The notes below the pieces were generated by a model. That model ran no database searches. It was not told the origin of the DNA and was given only the letters and a program-made list of their open reading frames with translations. A stretch of 15,273 nt of DNA from an uncultured Bacillota bacterium (GTDB lineage: Bacteria; Bacillota_I; Bacilli_A; Izemoplasmatales; UBA1188): the NCBI GenBank assembly GCA_937907585.1, contig CALCVH010000017.1, positions 1-15,273 on the forward strand, in the 5' to 3' direction. Position numbers and translations under genes: made by a program. Of the stretch, positions 6,558-13,095 are shown piece by piece; position 1 is the stretch's first letter, and each line of letters opens with the position of its first letter.

Positions 6558-7739
6558 ATGATATTTACAATAGTGTGTGATGTATTAGGAAAAGAAAACA
6601 ATGGTACTGTAATTGCGACCATGAATTTAATAAAATATTTAGCAAGAAAAGGGCATGAAGTTAGAGTTGTATCAACAGCTATTAAAGATGTGCCAAATGT
6701 AAAATGGTATGTTTTAAAAGAGATGTATCTAGGAAAACTTGCGGAATATATATTAAAAAGAAATCAAGTAGAATTAGCTAAACCAGATAAAGAAATCTTA
6801 TATCAAGCTATTAGTGACGCTGATTGTGTTCATGTAGAATTCCCAGGTATCTTAGGTATGATCGCATCAAAGATGTGTTATAAACTAGGAATTAAACTAA
6901 CTGTATCATTTCATTGTCAGGCTCAGAATATGACTGTACATGTTGGACTTGCGGGTGTTCCACTCGCTAATAAAATTGTATATGAGATATTCTATAAGAA
7001 CTGTTATAGATATGCTTCTGGAATTCATTTTCCAACAGAATTTATGAAAAATGAATTTGAAAGAAATATCAAAAAGAAAGTAAATGGTTATATCATCAGC
7101 AATGGTGTTAGAGATGATGTTAAAAGATTAGATGTTGAAAAACCAGATTATTTAAAAGATAAATTTGTAATTTTAAATGTAGGGAGATTATGTGGTGAAA
7201 AGAACCAACAACAACTAATTAAAGCGATATCTAAATCTAAACATAAAGATGATATTGTATTGCTTCTAGCGGGTGGTGGACCTGATAAAGATAAGTTCTT
7301 AAAACTAGCTAAGAAGCTAAATGTTAATATGGAAATAAATCAATATGAACATAATGAACTAATAAATATAATCAATATGTGTGATCTATATGTTCATACA
7401 GCTATTTATGAACTAGAAGGTATCGCTTGTCTAGAAGCGATTGCTTGTGGTAAAGCTACTTTAGTTTCTGATTCTAAAGAGAGCGCAACATCTAGTTTCG
7501 CAGTTGATGATAATTTAATATTTGTTCATAAAGGTACAAAGGATTTAACTAATAAAATAGATCATTATTTTGAAAATAGAAATGAACTTATAGAAATTGG
7601 TAATAAATATTATGAAAACAATAATATCTATAACCTTGATACCGCTATGAATAAGATGGAAGATATGTTAATCAATTCTAAAAGAATAGATAATAATAGA
7701 AAACATCATTTATTTAAAAGAAGAAGAAAAGACAAATAA
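6558..7739 (+). CDS. GT4-family glycosyltransferase
   Basis: The protein has 393 residues from ATG 6558. The GTG at 6549 is rejected because it lies inside the ribosome site AGGTG (6547-6551). The two-domain GT-B fold is visible: an N-terminal Rossmann domain with the ENNGT loop (13-17) and GHEVRVV strand, and a C-terminal nucleotide-sugar domain with VGRLCGEKNQ (208-217), AGGGPD (238-243) and the E-x7-E motif Glu285...Glu293 (EGIACLEAIACG). This is a retaining GT4 enzyme. Low-GC relatives with this N-terminus include diacylglycerol glucosyltransferases and other membrane-lipid or surface-polysaccharide enzymes; the acceptor cannot be told from sequence. The tail is strongly basic (KRRRKDK), compatible with binding anionic membrane. 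It lies 37 bp upstream of ktrB with no terminator between. Confidence 0.88.
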   Translation: MIFTIVCDVLGKENNGTVIATMNLIKYLARKGHEVRVVSTAIKDVPNVKWYVLKEMYLGKLAEYILKRNQVELAKPDKEILYQAISDADCVHVEFPGILGMIASKMCYKLGIKLTVSFHCQAQNMTVHVGLAGVPLANKIVYEIFYKNCYRYASGIHFPTEFMKNEFERNIKKKVNGYIISNGVRDDVKRLDVEKPDYLKDKFVILNVGRLCGEKNQQQLIKAISKSKHKDDIVLLLAGGGPDKDKFLKLAKKLNVNMEINQYEHNELINIINMCDLYVHTAIYELEGIACLEAIACGKATLVSDSKESATSSFAVDDNLIFVHKGTKDLTNKIDHYFENRNELIEIGNKYYENNNIYNLDTAMNKMEDMLINSKRIDNNRKHHLFKRRRKDK

Positions 7740-7776
7740 TAAAAAAAGTGATAACATCTATTAAGAACGGATAAAT

Positions 7777-9099
7777 ATGGAAGCTAGAAAGAGATTTAAT
7801 TTATCACCATTCCAATCAATTTTAATAGGTTTTGCGTTAGTGATAATATTGGGTTCACTCCTTTTAGTATTTCCTTTTTCTAGTAAAGATAGAAGTTGGA
7901 CTCCTTTTATAAATTCATTATTCACATCAACATCCGCAGTATGTGTTACTGGCTTATCTATCTATAATATATCAGAACACTTTTCTATATTTGGACAGAT
8001 TGTTTTATTAACTTTGATACAAATAGGTGGATTAGGCGTTATAGTTGTCGCTTTATCTTTAGCGTTAATAACAGGTAAAAAATTAGGATTATCTGAAAGA
8101 GAAGCGATAAAAGAAGCGATTGCGGCTCCTGAAATAGGTGGAGTAATAAAAATGGTTAAATTCATAATTAAAGCTGTATTTACTATTGAATTTATTGGCG
8201 CACTTCTTATGATGCCTGCATTCTGTAAAGATTACGGATTAAAAGGTGTTTGGTATTCATTTTTTCATTCAATATCCGCATTCTGTAATGCTGGATTTGA
8301 TATATTAGGAATAGAAGGATCTAGTTCATTATCTTTATATTCAGCTAATACACTAATAAATATAGTTATAATGTTGTTAATTATAATTGGAGGAATAGGA
8401 TTCTTCGTATGGAGTGATTTTTATAATCATAAATTCCATTTCTCAAAATATAAACTTCAAAGTAAACTTGTATTAATTATTTCATTAATATTAATATTTA
8501 TTCCAGCTATATATTTCTTTATTGTTGAATTTAATGGTCTAGATATAAAAGAAAGAATACTAGTATCACTCTTTCAATCAGTCACTTTAAGAACTGCAGG
8601 ATTTAGCACTGTTAATTTACAAGCTATAAGTCACTTTGGTGTAGCGATAATGATTGGATTAATGTTAATAGGTGGATCAAGTGGTTCTACTGCAGGTGGT
8701 ATGAAAACTAATACTATAGGTATATTATTCTTTTCAACTATCGCAGTATTCTTTAGAAGAAAAGAAACTGTTGTATTTAAAAGAAGAATAGATGATAGTA
8801 TAGTTAGAAGCGCTAGCGCAATATTCCTAATGTATATGGTTTTATTTATAATATCTGGTTTATTGATAAGCGCAATAGATGGATTAAAATTATCTGATTG
8901 TTTATTTGAAAGTGCTTCAGCAATAGGAACTGTTGGATTAACTTTAGGTATCACGCCAATACTTTCAACACCATCTAAATTAATATTAATTATTTTAATG
9001 TATATAGGTAGAGCTGGGGGATTAACATTTATTTACGCAACATTTAAATCATCATCTACTATATCTAGTTACCCAGTAGAAAAGATAATAGTAGGATAG
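7777..9099 (+). CDS. ktrB: KtrB/TrkH-type potassium transporter, membrane subunit
   Basis: At 440 residues it matches the compact Firmicutes KtrB rather than longer TrkH. All four membrane-pore-membrane repeats keep their selectivity-filter glycine: SAVCVTGL (Gly59), SAFCNAGF (Gly173), TLRTAGF (Gly275) and SAIGTVGL (Gly387). The Gly/Ser-rich intramembrane gate of the third repeat, GGSSGSTAGGMK (299-310), and the arginine in the last helix (MYIGRAGG, Arg412) are also present. It imports K+ coupled to Na+ or the membrane potential as a homodimer gated by a KtrA ring. The regulatory subunit gene starts eight bases downstream. The ribosome site is weak (AACGGA just upstream). Confidence 0.95.
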   Translation: MEARKRFNLSPFQSILIGFALVIILGSLLLVFPFSSKDRSWTPFINSLFTSTSAVCVTGLSIYNISEHFSIFGQIVLLTLIQIGGLGVIVVALSLALITGKKLGLSEREAIKEAIAAPEIGGVIKMVKFIIKAVFTIEFIGALLMMPAFCKDYGLKGVWYSFFHSISAFCNAGFDILGIEGSSSLSLYSANTLINIVIMLLIIIGGIGFFVWSDFYNHKFHFSKYKLQSKLVLIISLILIFIPAIYFFIVEFNGLDIKERILVSLFQSVTLRTAGFSTVNLQAISHFGVAIMIGLMLIGGSSGSTAGGMKTNTIGILFFSTIAVFFRRKETVVFKRRIDDSIVRSASAIFLMYMVLFIISGLLISAIDGLKLSDCLFESASAIGTVGLTLGITPILSTPSKLILIILMYIGRAGGLTFIYATFKSSSTISSYPVEKIIVG

Positions 9100-9107
9100 G
9101 AGTATAT

Positions 9108-9761
9108 ATGAAAAAGAAATCTGTTTTATTAATTGGTTTAGGTAAATTTGGAATTGAGATCGCTAAAGAGCTATATTCTTTAGGTCATGATATTATGGTA
9201 GTTGACACGAATGAAGAACGTGTTAATCAAGCTATGCAGTACGCTAAAAGCGGGCAAATAGGCAACAGTACTAATATACAGTTTTTAAAATCTTTAGGTG
9301 TTAATGATTATGATTTTTGTATCGTTGCGATAGGTGGAGATTTCCAAAGTTCACTTGAAACTACATGTTCATTAAAAGAACTAGGTGCTTCAATGGTAAT
9401 ATCAAGAGCTGAAAGCGACGCACAAGCTAAATTTCTATTAAGAAATGGCGCAGATGAAATAGTATACCCTGAAAAACAACTTGCTAGTTGGCTAGCGATT
9501 AGATATAGTTCAGAACATATCTTAGATTATATTGAAATTGATGAATCAACATCGATAGTAGAAGTTACAATTCCAAAACAATGGATTGGAAAATCTATAA
9601 TTCAAATTGATATAAGAAAGAAATATGGAATAAATATAATCGCTCTTAAACAAAATAAAAAAGCAATAAACAACTTTAGTCCAGATATGATATTAACTAA
9701 TGATTACACAATGTTAGTTTATGGAGAATATAAGACTATCAAAAAAGTATTTGGATTATAA
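9108..9761 (+). CDS. ktrA: KtrA/TrkA-type potassium transporter regulatory subunit (RCK)
   Basis: The 217-residue cytoplasmic protein has an RCK_N Rossmann domain with GLGKFG (10-15) and the acidic ribose-binding Asp33 in VVDTNEERV, then an RCK_C domain from about residue 145 (STSIVEVTIP, IDIRKKYGINIIAL). The DFCIVAIGGDFQSS and GADEIVYPEKQLA segments are typical of KtrA. By family knowledge an octameric ring binds ATP/ADP (and in some species c-di-AMP through RCK_C) to open or close the KtrB pore. The stop codon of ktrB is part of its ribosome site (ATAGGAG, 9096-9102), indicating tight coupling. A hairpin follows directly. Confidence 0.94.
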   Translation: MKKKSVLLIGLGKFGIEIAKELYSLGHDIMVVDTNEERVNQAMQYAKSGQIGNSTNIQFLKSLGVNDYDFCIVAIGGDFQSSLETTCSLKELGASMVISRAESDAQAKFLLRNGADEIVYPEKQLASWLAIRYSSEHILDYIEIDESTSIVEVTIPKQWIGKSIIQIDIRKKYGINIIALKQNKKAINNFSPDMILTNDYTMLVYGEYKTIKKVFGL

Positions 9762-9768
9762 TATAATC

Positions 9769-9802
9769 GCTCTTGTTTCTAATTCATGAAATAAGAGCTT
9801 TT
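9769..9802 (+). terminator. Intrinsic terminator of ktrBA
   Basis: An 11-base stem (9769-9779 with 9788-9798, one G-U pair, core GCTCTT/AAGAGC) encloses an 8-base loop and is followed by TTTT. It starts 8 bp after the ktrA stop. Confidence 0.85.
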
Positions 9803-9894
9803 ATTATGAATGAATTTTATAAAATTATTAAGAAAATACCAACTATTAAATGTGTAAAAAACATATTTTAGAAAATTAAAATTATGTCAAAAAT

Positions 9895-9924
9895 AAATAG
9901 CCATTTATAATTAAATGGCTATTT
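9895..9924 (+). terminator. Second, symmetric hairpin downstream of ktrA
   Basis: AAATAGCCATTT (9895-9906) pairs perfectly with AAATGGCTATTT (9913-9924) around a 6-base loop. The U tract is short, so it may serve as a back-up or bidirectional stop. Its right arm touches the -35 of the promoter that follows, so it insulates or could modulate the small-peptide RNA. Confidence 0.5.
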
Positions 9925-9951
9925 ACAAACATGCTTTTTATGTTGTATAAT
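9922..9951 (+). promoter_or_regulatory. Promoter of the small hydrophobic peptide RNA
   Basis: TTTACA (9922-9927, five of six consensus bases) and TATAAT (9946-9951) are 18 bases apart. Transcription should begin near 9958. No annotated-size gene follows for almost 500 bp, so it most likely drives the structured small RNA described next. Confidence 0.65.
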
Positions 9952-9957
9952 TTGCTT

Positions 9958-10182
9958 ACGAGGTGTAAAAATTATATTTTTACTTCGGGTTCATAGAGGC
10001 GCTGCTTATCTAGTTAATTTTTATATGATAGAGTGAAAAGAGATAATAAAAAGATAGTTAAGGCTATAGAAATTATAATAAATATAATCAATATAGTTTT
10101 AACTATCATCTCTATATTCACTACTATTTTAAAATAAAAAACTAGATAAGTCTAGGCTCTCTTTGAGCCACTCGTGTTTTTT
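9958..10182 (+). ncRNA. Structured small mRNA with 5'-3' pairing, type I toxin-like
   Basis: The predicted transcript, about 220 nt, starts with a hairpin (GTAAAAAT 9965-9972 with ATTTTTAC 9976-9983). It then has CTTATCTAGTT at 10005-10015, fully complementary to AACTAGATAAG at 10140-10150, which would fold the 5' leader onto the 3' end. Between the two arms lies the 34-codon peptide gene. The RNA ends in GGCTC/GAGCC (10155-10159 with 10165-10169) followed a few bases later by six T. Such long-range closing helices and a 5' hairpin are known from type I toxin mRNAs (hok, Fst/par families), where they block translation until processing. Boundaries are inferred from promoter and hairpin positions. 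Confidence 0.5.
10033..10137 (+). CDS. 34-residue lysine-flanked hydrophobic peptide, candidate type I toxin
   Basis: The GTG at 10033 opens a peptide with a basic head (VKRDNKKIVK) and a single long Ile/Val/Leu-rich helix containing regularly spaced Asn, Thr and Ser, ending in a lysine. It should insert in the cytoplasmic membrane. The start is the only usable one: TAA lies upstream in frame at 10015-10017. No good ribosome site precedes it. A minute ATG-ATA-GAG-TGA frame at 10025-10036 overlaps the GTG (GTGA) and could couple translation. A homologous peptide is encoded 173 bp downstream with mainly conservative replacements, which argues that the frame is real. I do not recognise it as Fst, TxpA or another named family; toxicity is inferred from architecture only. 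Confidence 0.55.
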   Translation: MKRDNKKIVKAIEIIINIINIVLTIISIFTTILK

Positions 10183-10209
10183 ATTAAGATTTGTTTAATT
10201 TTCTTACTA

Positions 10210-10215
10210 TATAAT
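10210..10215 (+). promoter_or_regulatory. TATAAT at the head of the second peptide copy
   Basis: A consensus -10 stands where the first copy has its leader and start codon. No clear -35 is present at 16-18 bases. If used, it would give an RNA beginning within the second copy, without a start codon. Confidence 0.3.
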
Positions 10216-10217
10216 AG

Positions 10218-10310
10218 ATTAAAAAAGTAGTTAAGATTTTAAAACTTATTATCAACATAATAAGCATAATCTTAACTACAATATCAATACTCACCACGAT
10301 TATAAAATAA
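10218..10310 (+). pseudogene. Second copy of the hydrophobic peptide, without a normal start codon
   Basis: The frame (KKVVKILKLIINII then TTISILTTIIK) matches the first peptide along 29 residues, with most changes between hydrophobic residues. TAG lies immediately upstream, and the only possible initiator is ATT at 10218. Compared with the first copy, two bases are missing just before the lysines, which removes the start from the frame. It is either a decayed copy, a rare ATT-initiated peptide, or a retained RNA-only element. Confidence 0.5.
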
Positions 10311-10327
10311 ATAACTAGATAAGTCAA

Positions 10328-10342
10328 GGCTCTCTATGAGCC
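10328..10342 (+). terminator. 3' hairpin of the second peptide copy
   Basis: GGCTC (10328-10332) and GAGCC (10338-10342) enclose TCTAT. No U tract follows on the plus strand, so it is a structural 3' hairpin rather than a clear terminator. On the minus strand it would sit at the very 5' end of a possible antisense RNA. Confidence 0.45.
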
Positions 10343-10348
10343 ATAAGA

Positions 10349-10377
10349 ATTATATAGAATTATTGATGGATTATCGC
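10349..10377 (-). promoter_or_regulatory. Possible antisense promoter facing the peptide locus
   Basis: On the minus strand TATAAT reads from 10354 to 10349, with GCGATA (10377-10372, three of six -35 bases) at 17-base spacing. An RNA from it would start near 10342, exactly at the GGCTC hairpin, and run antisense through the second copy. The -35 is poor, so this is a candidate only. Confidence 0.25.
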
Positions 10378-10382
10378 TATTG

Positions 10383-10411
10383 TTGAAAAATAAAATATAA
10401 TTTGATATAAT
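10383..10411 (+). promoter_or_regulatory. Strong promoter of the aldolase gene
   Basis: TTGAAA (10383-10388), a 17-base spacer and an extended -10 TGA-TATAAT (10403-10411) give a near-consensus promoter. A second TATAAT lies at 10396-10401. The leader to ATG 10452 is about 34 nt. Confidence 0.75.
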
Positions 10412-10451
10412 CTTTTTGGTTAAAAATAAATAATAGAAAAGAGGAAAAGTA

Positions 10452-11405
10452 ATGTCATTAGTTAATTCAAAAGAAATGTTTAAAAAAGCTTATGAAGAAG
10501 GATATGCTATTGGTGCATTCAATGTTAACAACATGGAAATTGTACAAGCTATCACTGAAGCTGCTGCAGAATTACATTCTCCAGTTATTCTTCAATGTTC
10601 TAGTGGAGCTAGAAAATATACATATGGTAAATATTTAATTAAAATGGTTGAAGCTGCATGCGAAATGCATCCTGAATTACCAATCGTTTTACATTTAGAC
10701 CATGGAGCTAACTTTGAAATTTGTAAAGCTTGTATCGATGATGGATTTACATCTGTTATGATTGATGGATCTGCATTACCATTTGAAGAAAATGTAAGAG
10801 TTACTAAAATGGTTTGTGACTACGCTCATGATGTTAAAGCAAGAGGAAGATATATCACTGTTGAAGGTGAACTCGGTAAACTAGCTGGTATTGAAGATGA
10901 TGTAAAAGTCGCAGATGAAGATGCACAATTTACAAATCCTAACGAAGCTGAAGAATTCGTAAAGAGAACTGGTGTTGACTCACTTGCTATCGCTATTGGC
11001 ACTAGCCATGGTGCATACAAATTTAAACCTGGTCAAAAACCAAGACTTAGAATTGATATTCTTGATGAAATCGCTAAGAGATTACCTGGTTTCCCAATCG
11101 TATTACATGGCGCATCAAGTGTTCCACAAGAATATGTTAAGATTATCAATGAACATGGTGGAATGATGCCAGATGCAATAGGCATTCCTGAAGAACAATT
11201 AAAAGAAGCTTCTAAACATGCTGTATGCAAAATCAATGTTGACTCAGATTTACGTATCGCATTAACTGCTGGAATTAGATTACATCTTGATGAACATCCT
11301 GATCACTTCGACCCTAGACAATATTTAGGTGATGCAAGAGAAAACGTTAAACAAGTAGTTGCTCACAAGATTAAAGATGTATTTGGAAGCGAAAATAAAG
11401 CTTAA
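10452..11405 (+). CDS. fba: Class II fructose-bisphosphate aldolase
   Basis: The zinc-dependent enzyme splits fructose 1,6-bisphosphate into glyceraldehyde 3-phosphate and dihydroxyacetone phosphate in cytoplasmic glycolysis. The 317 residues contain the catalytic Asp83 and zinc ligand His84 (HLDHG), the VEGELG loop (137-142), zinc ligands His186 (GTSHGAYK) and His219 (VLHGASS), and the phosphate-binding NVDSDLR (262-268). The length and the long insert with DDVKVADEDAQFTNP fit the class II group common in Firmicutes and Mollicutes. Tagatose-bisphosphate aldolase is a close relative, but the fructose enzyme is favoured for a single gene with a strong promoter. AGAGGA at 10440-10445 is the ribosome site. 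Its codon use looks more optimised than its neighbours, consistent with high expression. Confidence 0.96.
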   Translation: MSLVNSKEMFKKAYEEGYAIGAFNVNNMEIVQAITEAAAELHSPVILQCSSGARKYTYGKYLIKMVEAACEMHPELPIVLHLDHGANFEICKACIDDGFTSVMIDGSALPFEENVRVTKMVCDYAHDVKARGRYITVEGELGKLAGIEDDVKVADEDAQFTNPNEAEEFVKRTGVDSLAIAIGTSHGAYKFKPGQKPRLRIDILDEIAKRLPGFPIVLHGASSVPQEYVKIINEHGGMMPDAIGIPEEQLKEASKHAVCKINVDSDLRIALTAGIRLHLDEHPDHFDPRQYLGDARENVKQVVAHKIKDVFGSENKA

Positions 11406-11419
11406 TTATTTATGTATAT

Positions 11420-11455
11420 AATCCAAGAAGCTAAAATGTTTCTTGGATTTTATTA
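11420..11455 (+). terminator. Intrinsic terminator of the aldolase gene
   Basis: AATCCAAGAA (11420-11429) pairs perfectly with TTCTTGGATT (11440-11449) around a 10-base loop and is followed by a T-rich end. Confidence 0.85.
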
Positions 11456-11468
11456 TAATAAAATAATT

Positions 11469-11496
11469 TTTACTTAAATTAAATTAATTGTATAAT
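11469..11496 (+). promoter_or_regulatory. Promoter placing transcription start at the rarA start codon
   Basis: TATAAT at 11491-11496 with TTTACT at 11469-11474 (16-base spacer) predicts a start at about 11503, which is the A of the rarA ATG. No ribosome site lies between, so the mRNA is probably leaderless. Confidence 0.5.
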
Positions 11497-11502
11497 ATTA
11501 GT

Positions 11503-12831
11503 ATGAAAAATATTCTTGGTTATGATTATTATATAAGCACAGAACCTCTAGCTTCTAGAATGAGACCACAAGATTTAGATGAATTTGTAGGACAAACTCA
11601 TCTTATTTCTAGTGGAAAAATTCTAAGAAGAATGATAGAAGAAGATAAAGTTTCATCTATGATATTTTGGGGGCCTCCTGGAGTAGGAAAAACTACTTTA
11701 GCATCTATAATTGCGAATAAAACAAAATCTGAATTTGTTAATTTTAGCGCAGTAACTTCTGGCATTAAAGAAATTAAGAAAGTTATGGATGACGCTGAAA
11801 GAAATAGAGCATATGGTAGAAAAACTATTCTTTTTATCGATGAAATTCATAGATTCAATAAAGCTCAACAGGATGCATTCTTGCCTTATGTTGAAAAAGG
11901 AAGTATCACTCTAATTGGCGCAACAACAGAGAACCCTTCATTTGAAGTAAATAATGCGCTTTTATCAAGATGTAAAGTATTTGTATTAAACGCCTTAACT
12001 AAGGATGATATTGTATCTTTACTTAAAAGAGCTATATCAAGCGATAAAGGATTTGGAAAACTTGAAATAGAGATTAGTGATGAATGCTTAGAAATGATTG
12101 CGTTATTTTCAAATGGTGATGCAAGAATGTCCTTATCAACTTTAGAGATGGTTATTCTAAATTCAGAAATCGTTGATGGAATTATCAAAGTTAATAAATC
12201 TGATATAGAACAAATTACTTCTAAGAAATCTTTATTATATGATAAAAATGGTGAAGAACACTACAACATTATTTCTGCATTACATAAAAGCTTAAGAAAT
12301 AGTGATCCAGACGCTGGAATTTATTGGCTCGCTAGAATGTTAGAAGCTGGTGAAGATCCTTTATATGTCGCAAGAAGACTAATTAGATTCGCATCAGAAG
12401 ATGTTGGACTCGCTGATCCTAATGCACTAGGACTCGCAACTAGCGCATATGATGCTTGTCATGATATTGGAATGCCTGAATGCGCTTTAGCGTTAACTGA
12501 AGTTGTTGTGTATCTTGCATTATCACCTAAATCAAATTCTTTAGAAGTTGCGTATAACAGCGCTAAAGAAGATGCGTTAAAACAAATTGATGAACCTGTT
12601 CCTTTAGTTATAAGAAACGCTCCTACAAGATTAATGGGAGAACTTGGTTATGGAAAAGGATATCAATATGCGCATGATACAGAAGAAAAACTAACCAACA
12701 TGCAATGTATGCCTGATTCATTAATTGGTAAAGTCTATTATAATCCAGCTGGTCAAGGTATGGAAGCTAGATGCAAAGCTAGACTTGAAGAGATCAAAAA
12801 ATGGAAAAGAGATCATGGTTGGAAAGGCTAA
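11503..12831 (+). CDS. rarA: RarA/MgsA replication-associated AAA+ recombination factor
   Basis: The 442-residue protein has the RarA layout: LASRMRPQDLDEFVGQ N-terminal motif, Walker A GPPGVGKT (57-64), Walker B ILFIDEIHRF (109-118), sensor 1 region GATTENPSFE (139-148), arginine finger SRC (Arg156) and sensor 2 GDARMSL. The C-terminal tetramerisation part holds the family hallmarks DPDAGIYWLARML, ASEDVGLADP and the Tyr/Gly-rich GYGKGYQYAHD. RarA tetramers act at stalled replication forks with SSB and the clamp machinery. ATG 11503 is chosen over TTG 11488 because the latter overlaps the -10 TATAAT (11491-11496) and the extra residues are not typical. There is no ribosome site before either start. 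Confidence 0.95.
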   Translation: MKNILGYDYYISTEPLASRMRPQDLDEFVGQTHLISSGKILRRMIEEDKVSSMIFWGPPGVGKTTLASIIANKTKSEFVNFSAVTSGIKEIKKVMDDAERNRAYGRKTILFIDEIHRFNKAQQDAFLPYVEKGSITLIGATTENPSFEVNNALLSRCKVFVLNALTKDDIVSLLKRAISSDKGFGKLEIEISDECLEMIALFSNGDARMSLSTLEMVILNSEIVDGIIKVNKSDIEQITSKKSLLYDKNGEEHYNIISALHKSLRNSDPDAGIYWLARMLEAGEDPLYVARRLIRFASEDVGLADPNALGLATSAYDACHDIGMPECALALTEVVVYLALSPKSNSLEVAYNSAKEDALKQIDEPVPLVIRNAPTRLMGELGYGKGYQYAHDTEEKLTNMQCMPDSLIGKVYYNPAGQGMEARCKARLEEIKKWKRDHGWKG

Positions 12832-12870
12832 ACTAAAATCTATTTTCAATAATTATTATATTTTCATATA

Positions 12871-12935
12871 AAATGTCGTTATAATTTTCCAAATGAACAT
12901 AAAATCACTGAGTTCTGGAAAAATATAACGCATTT
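12871..12935 (+). repeat. Long palindrome after rarA (element 1)
   Basis: The left arm 12871-12891 (containing CGTTATAATTTTCCA) pairs with 12916-12935 (TGGAAAAATATAACG then CATTT) over about 20 bp with one bulged T and one A-A mismatch; the loop is 24 bases. A T-rich tract follows, so it may end rarA transcription. Its inner 40 bp (12881-12920) share both ends with element 2. Confidence 0.75.
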
Positions 12936-12963
12936 TTTCTAATTTTTATGCTAAATATATAGG

Positions 12964-13003
12964 ATAATTTTCCAGAAGATGATAAAAAGTATAAGTTCTG
13001 GAA
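12964..13003 (+). repeat. Second 40-bp palindromic element (element 2)
   Basis: It begins ATAATTTTCC and ends AGTTCTGGAA exactly as 12881-12920 does, has the same 40-bp length, and lies 83 bp downstream of it. TTCCAGAA (12970-12977) and TTCTGGAA (12996-13003) form an 8-bp perfect inverted repeat. It ends 20 bp before the -35 of the next gene, a position suited to a regulator binding site. Confidence 0.7.
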
Positions 13004-13022
13004 TAAAATAATCACTTATTAA

Positions 13023-13051
13023 TTGAAATAATAATTAAAATAGATTATAAT
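13023..13051 (+). promoter_or_regulatory. Promoter of the AAA ATPase gene
   Basis: TTGAAA (13023-13028) and TATAAT (13046-13051) are separated by 17 bases. The start would be near 13058, giving a leader of about 38 nt with ribosome site TGGAGG (13086-13091). Confidence 0.7.
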
Positions 13052-13095
13052 TTTTGATGAAGAATGATTAAATAAAATATGATTTTGGAGGCTAT

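Larger units (their letters stand above)
10048..10342 (+). repeat. Tandem duplication of the peptide and 3'-hairpin unit (122 bp, period 173 bp)
   Basis: Bases 10048-10169 align without gaps to 10221-10342, with 96 of 122 positions identical. The shared part covers the peptide codons, the AACTAGATAAGTC segment and the GGCTC/GAGCC hairpin. Identity is highest in the 3' non-coding third, so the RNA element is conserved as well as the peptide. Confidence 0.85.

Noticed and set aside
9806..9871. Tiny ATG-started frame of about 21 codons after the ktrA terminator
   Set aside because: No ribosome site, no repeat or homologue, and the composition is typical of random AT-rich DNA.
9958..10030. Riboswitch or T-box leader in the region before fba
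   Set aside because: No known aptamer or T-box motif is visible, fba has its own strong promoter at 10383-10411, and the structured RNA closes before it.
11033..11236. Antisense frames over fba, rarA, ktrB and the AAA ATPase gene
   Set aside because: Each is contained in a confidently identified gene on the plus strand, and none has its own ribosome site or recognisable domain.
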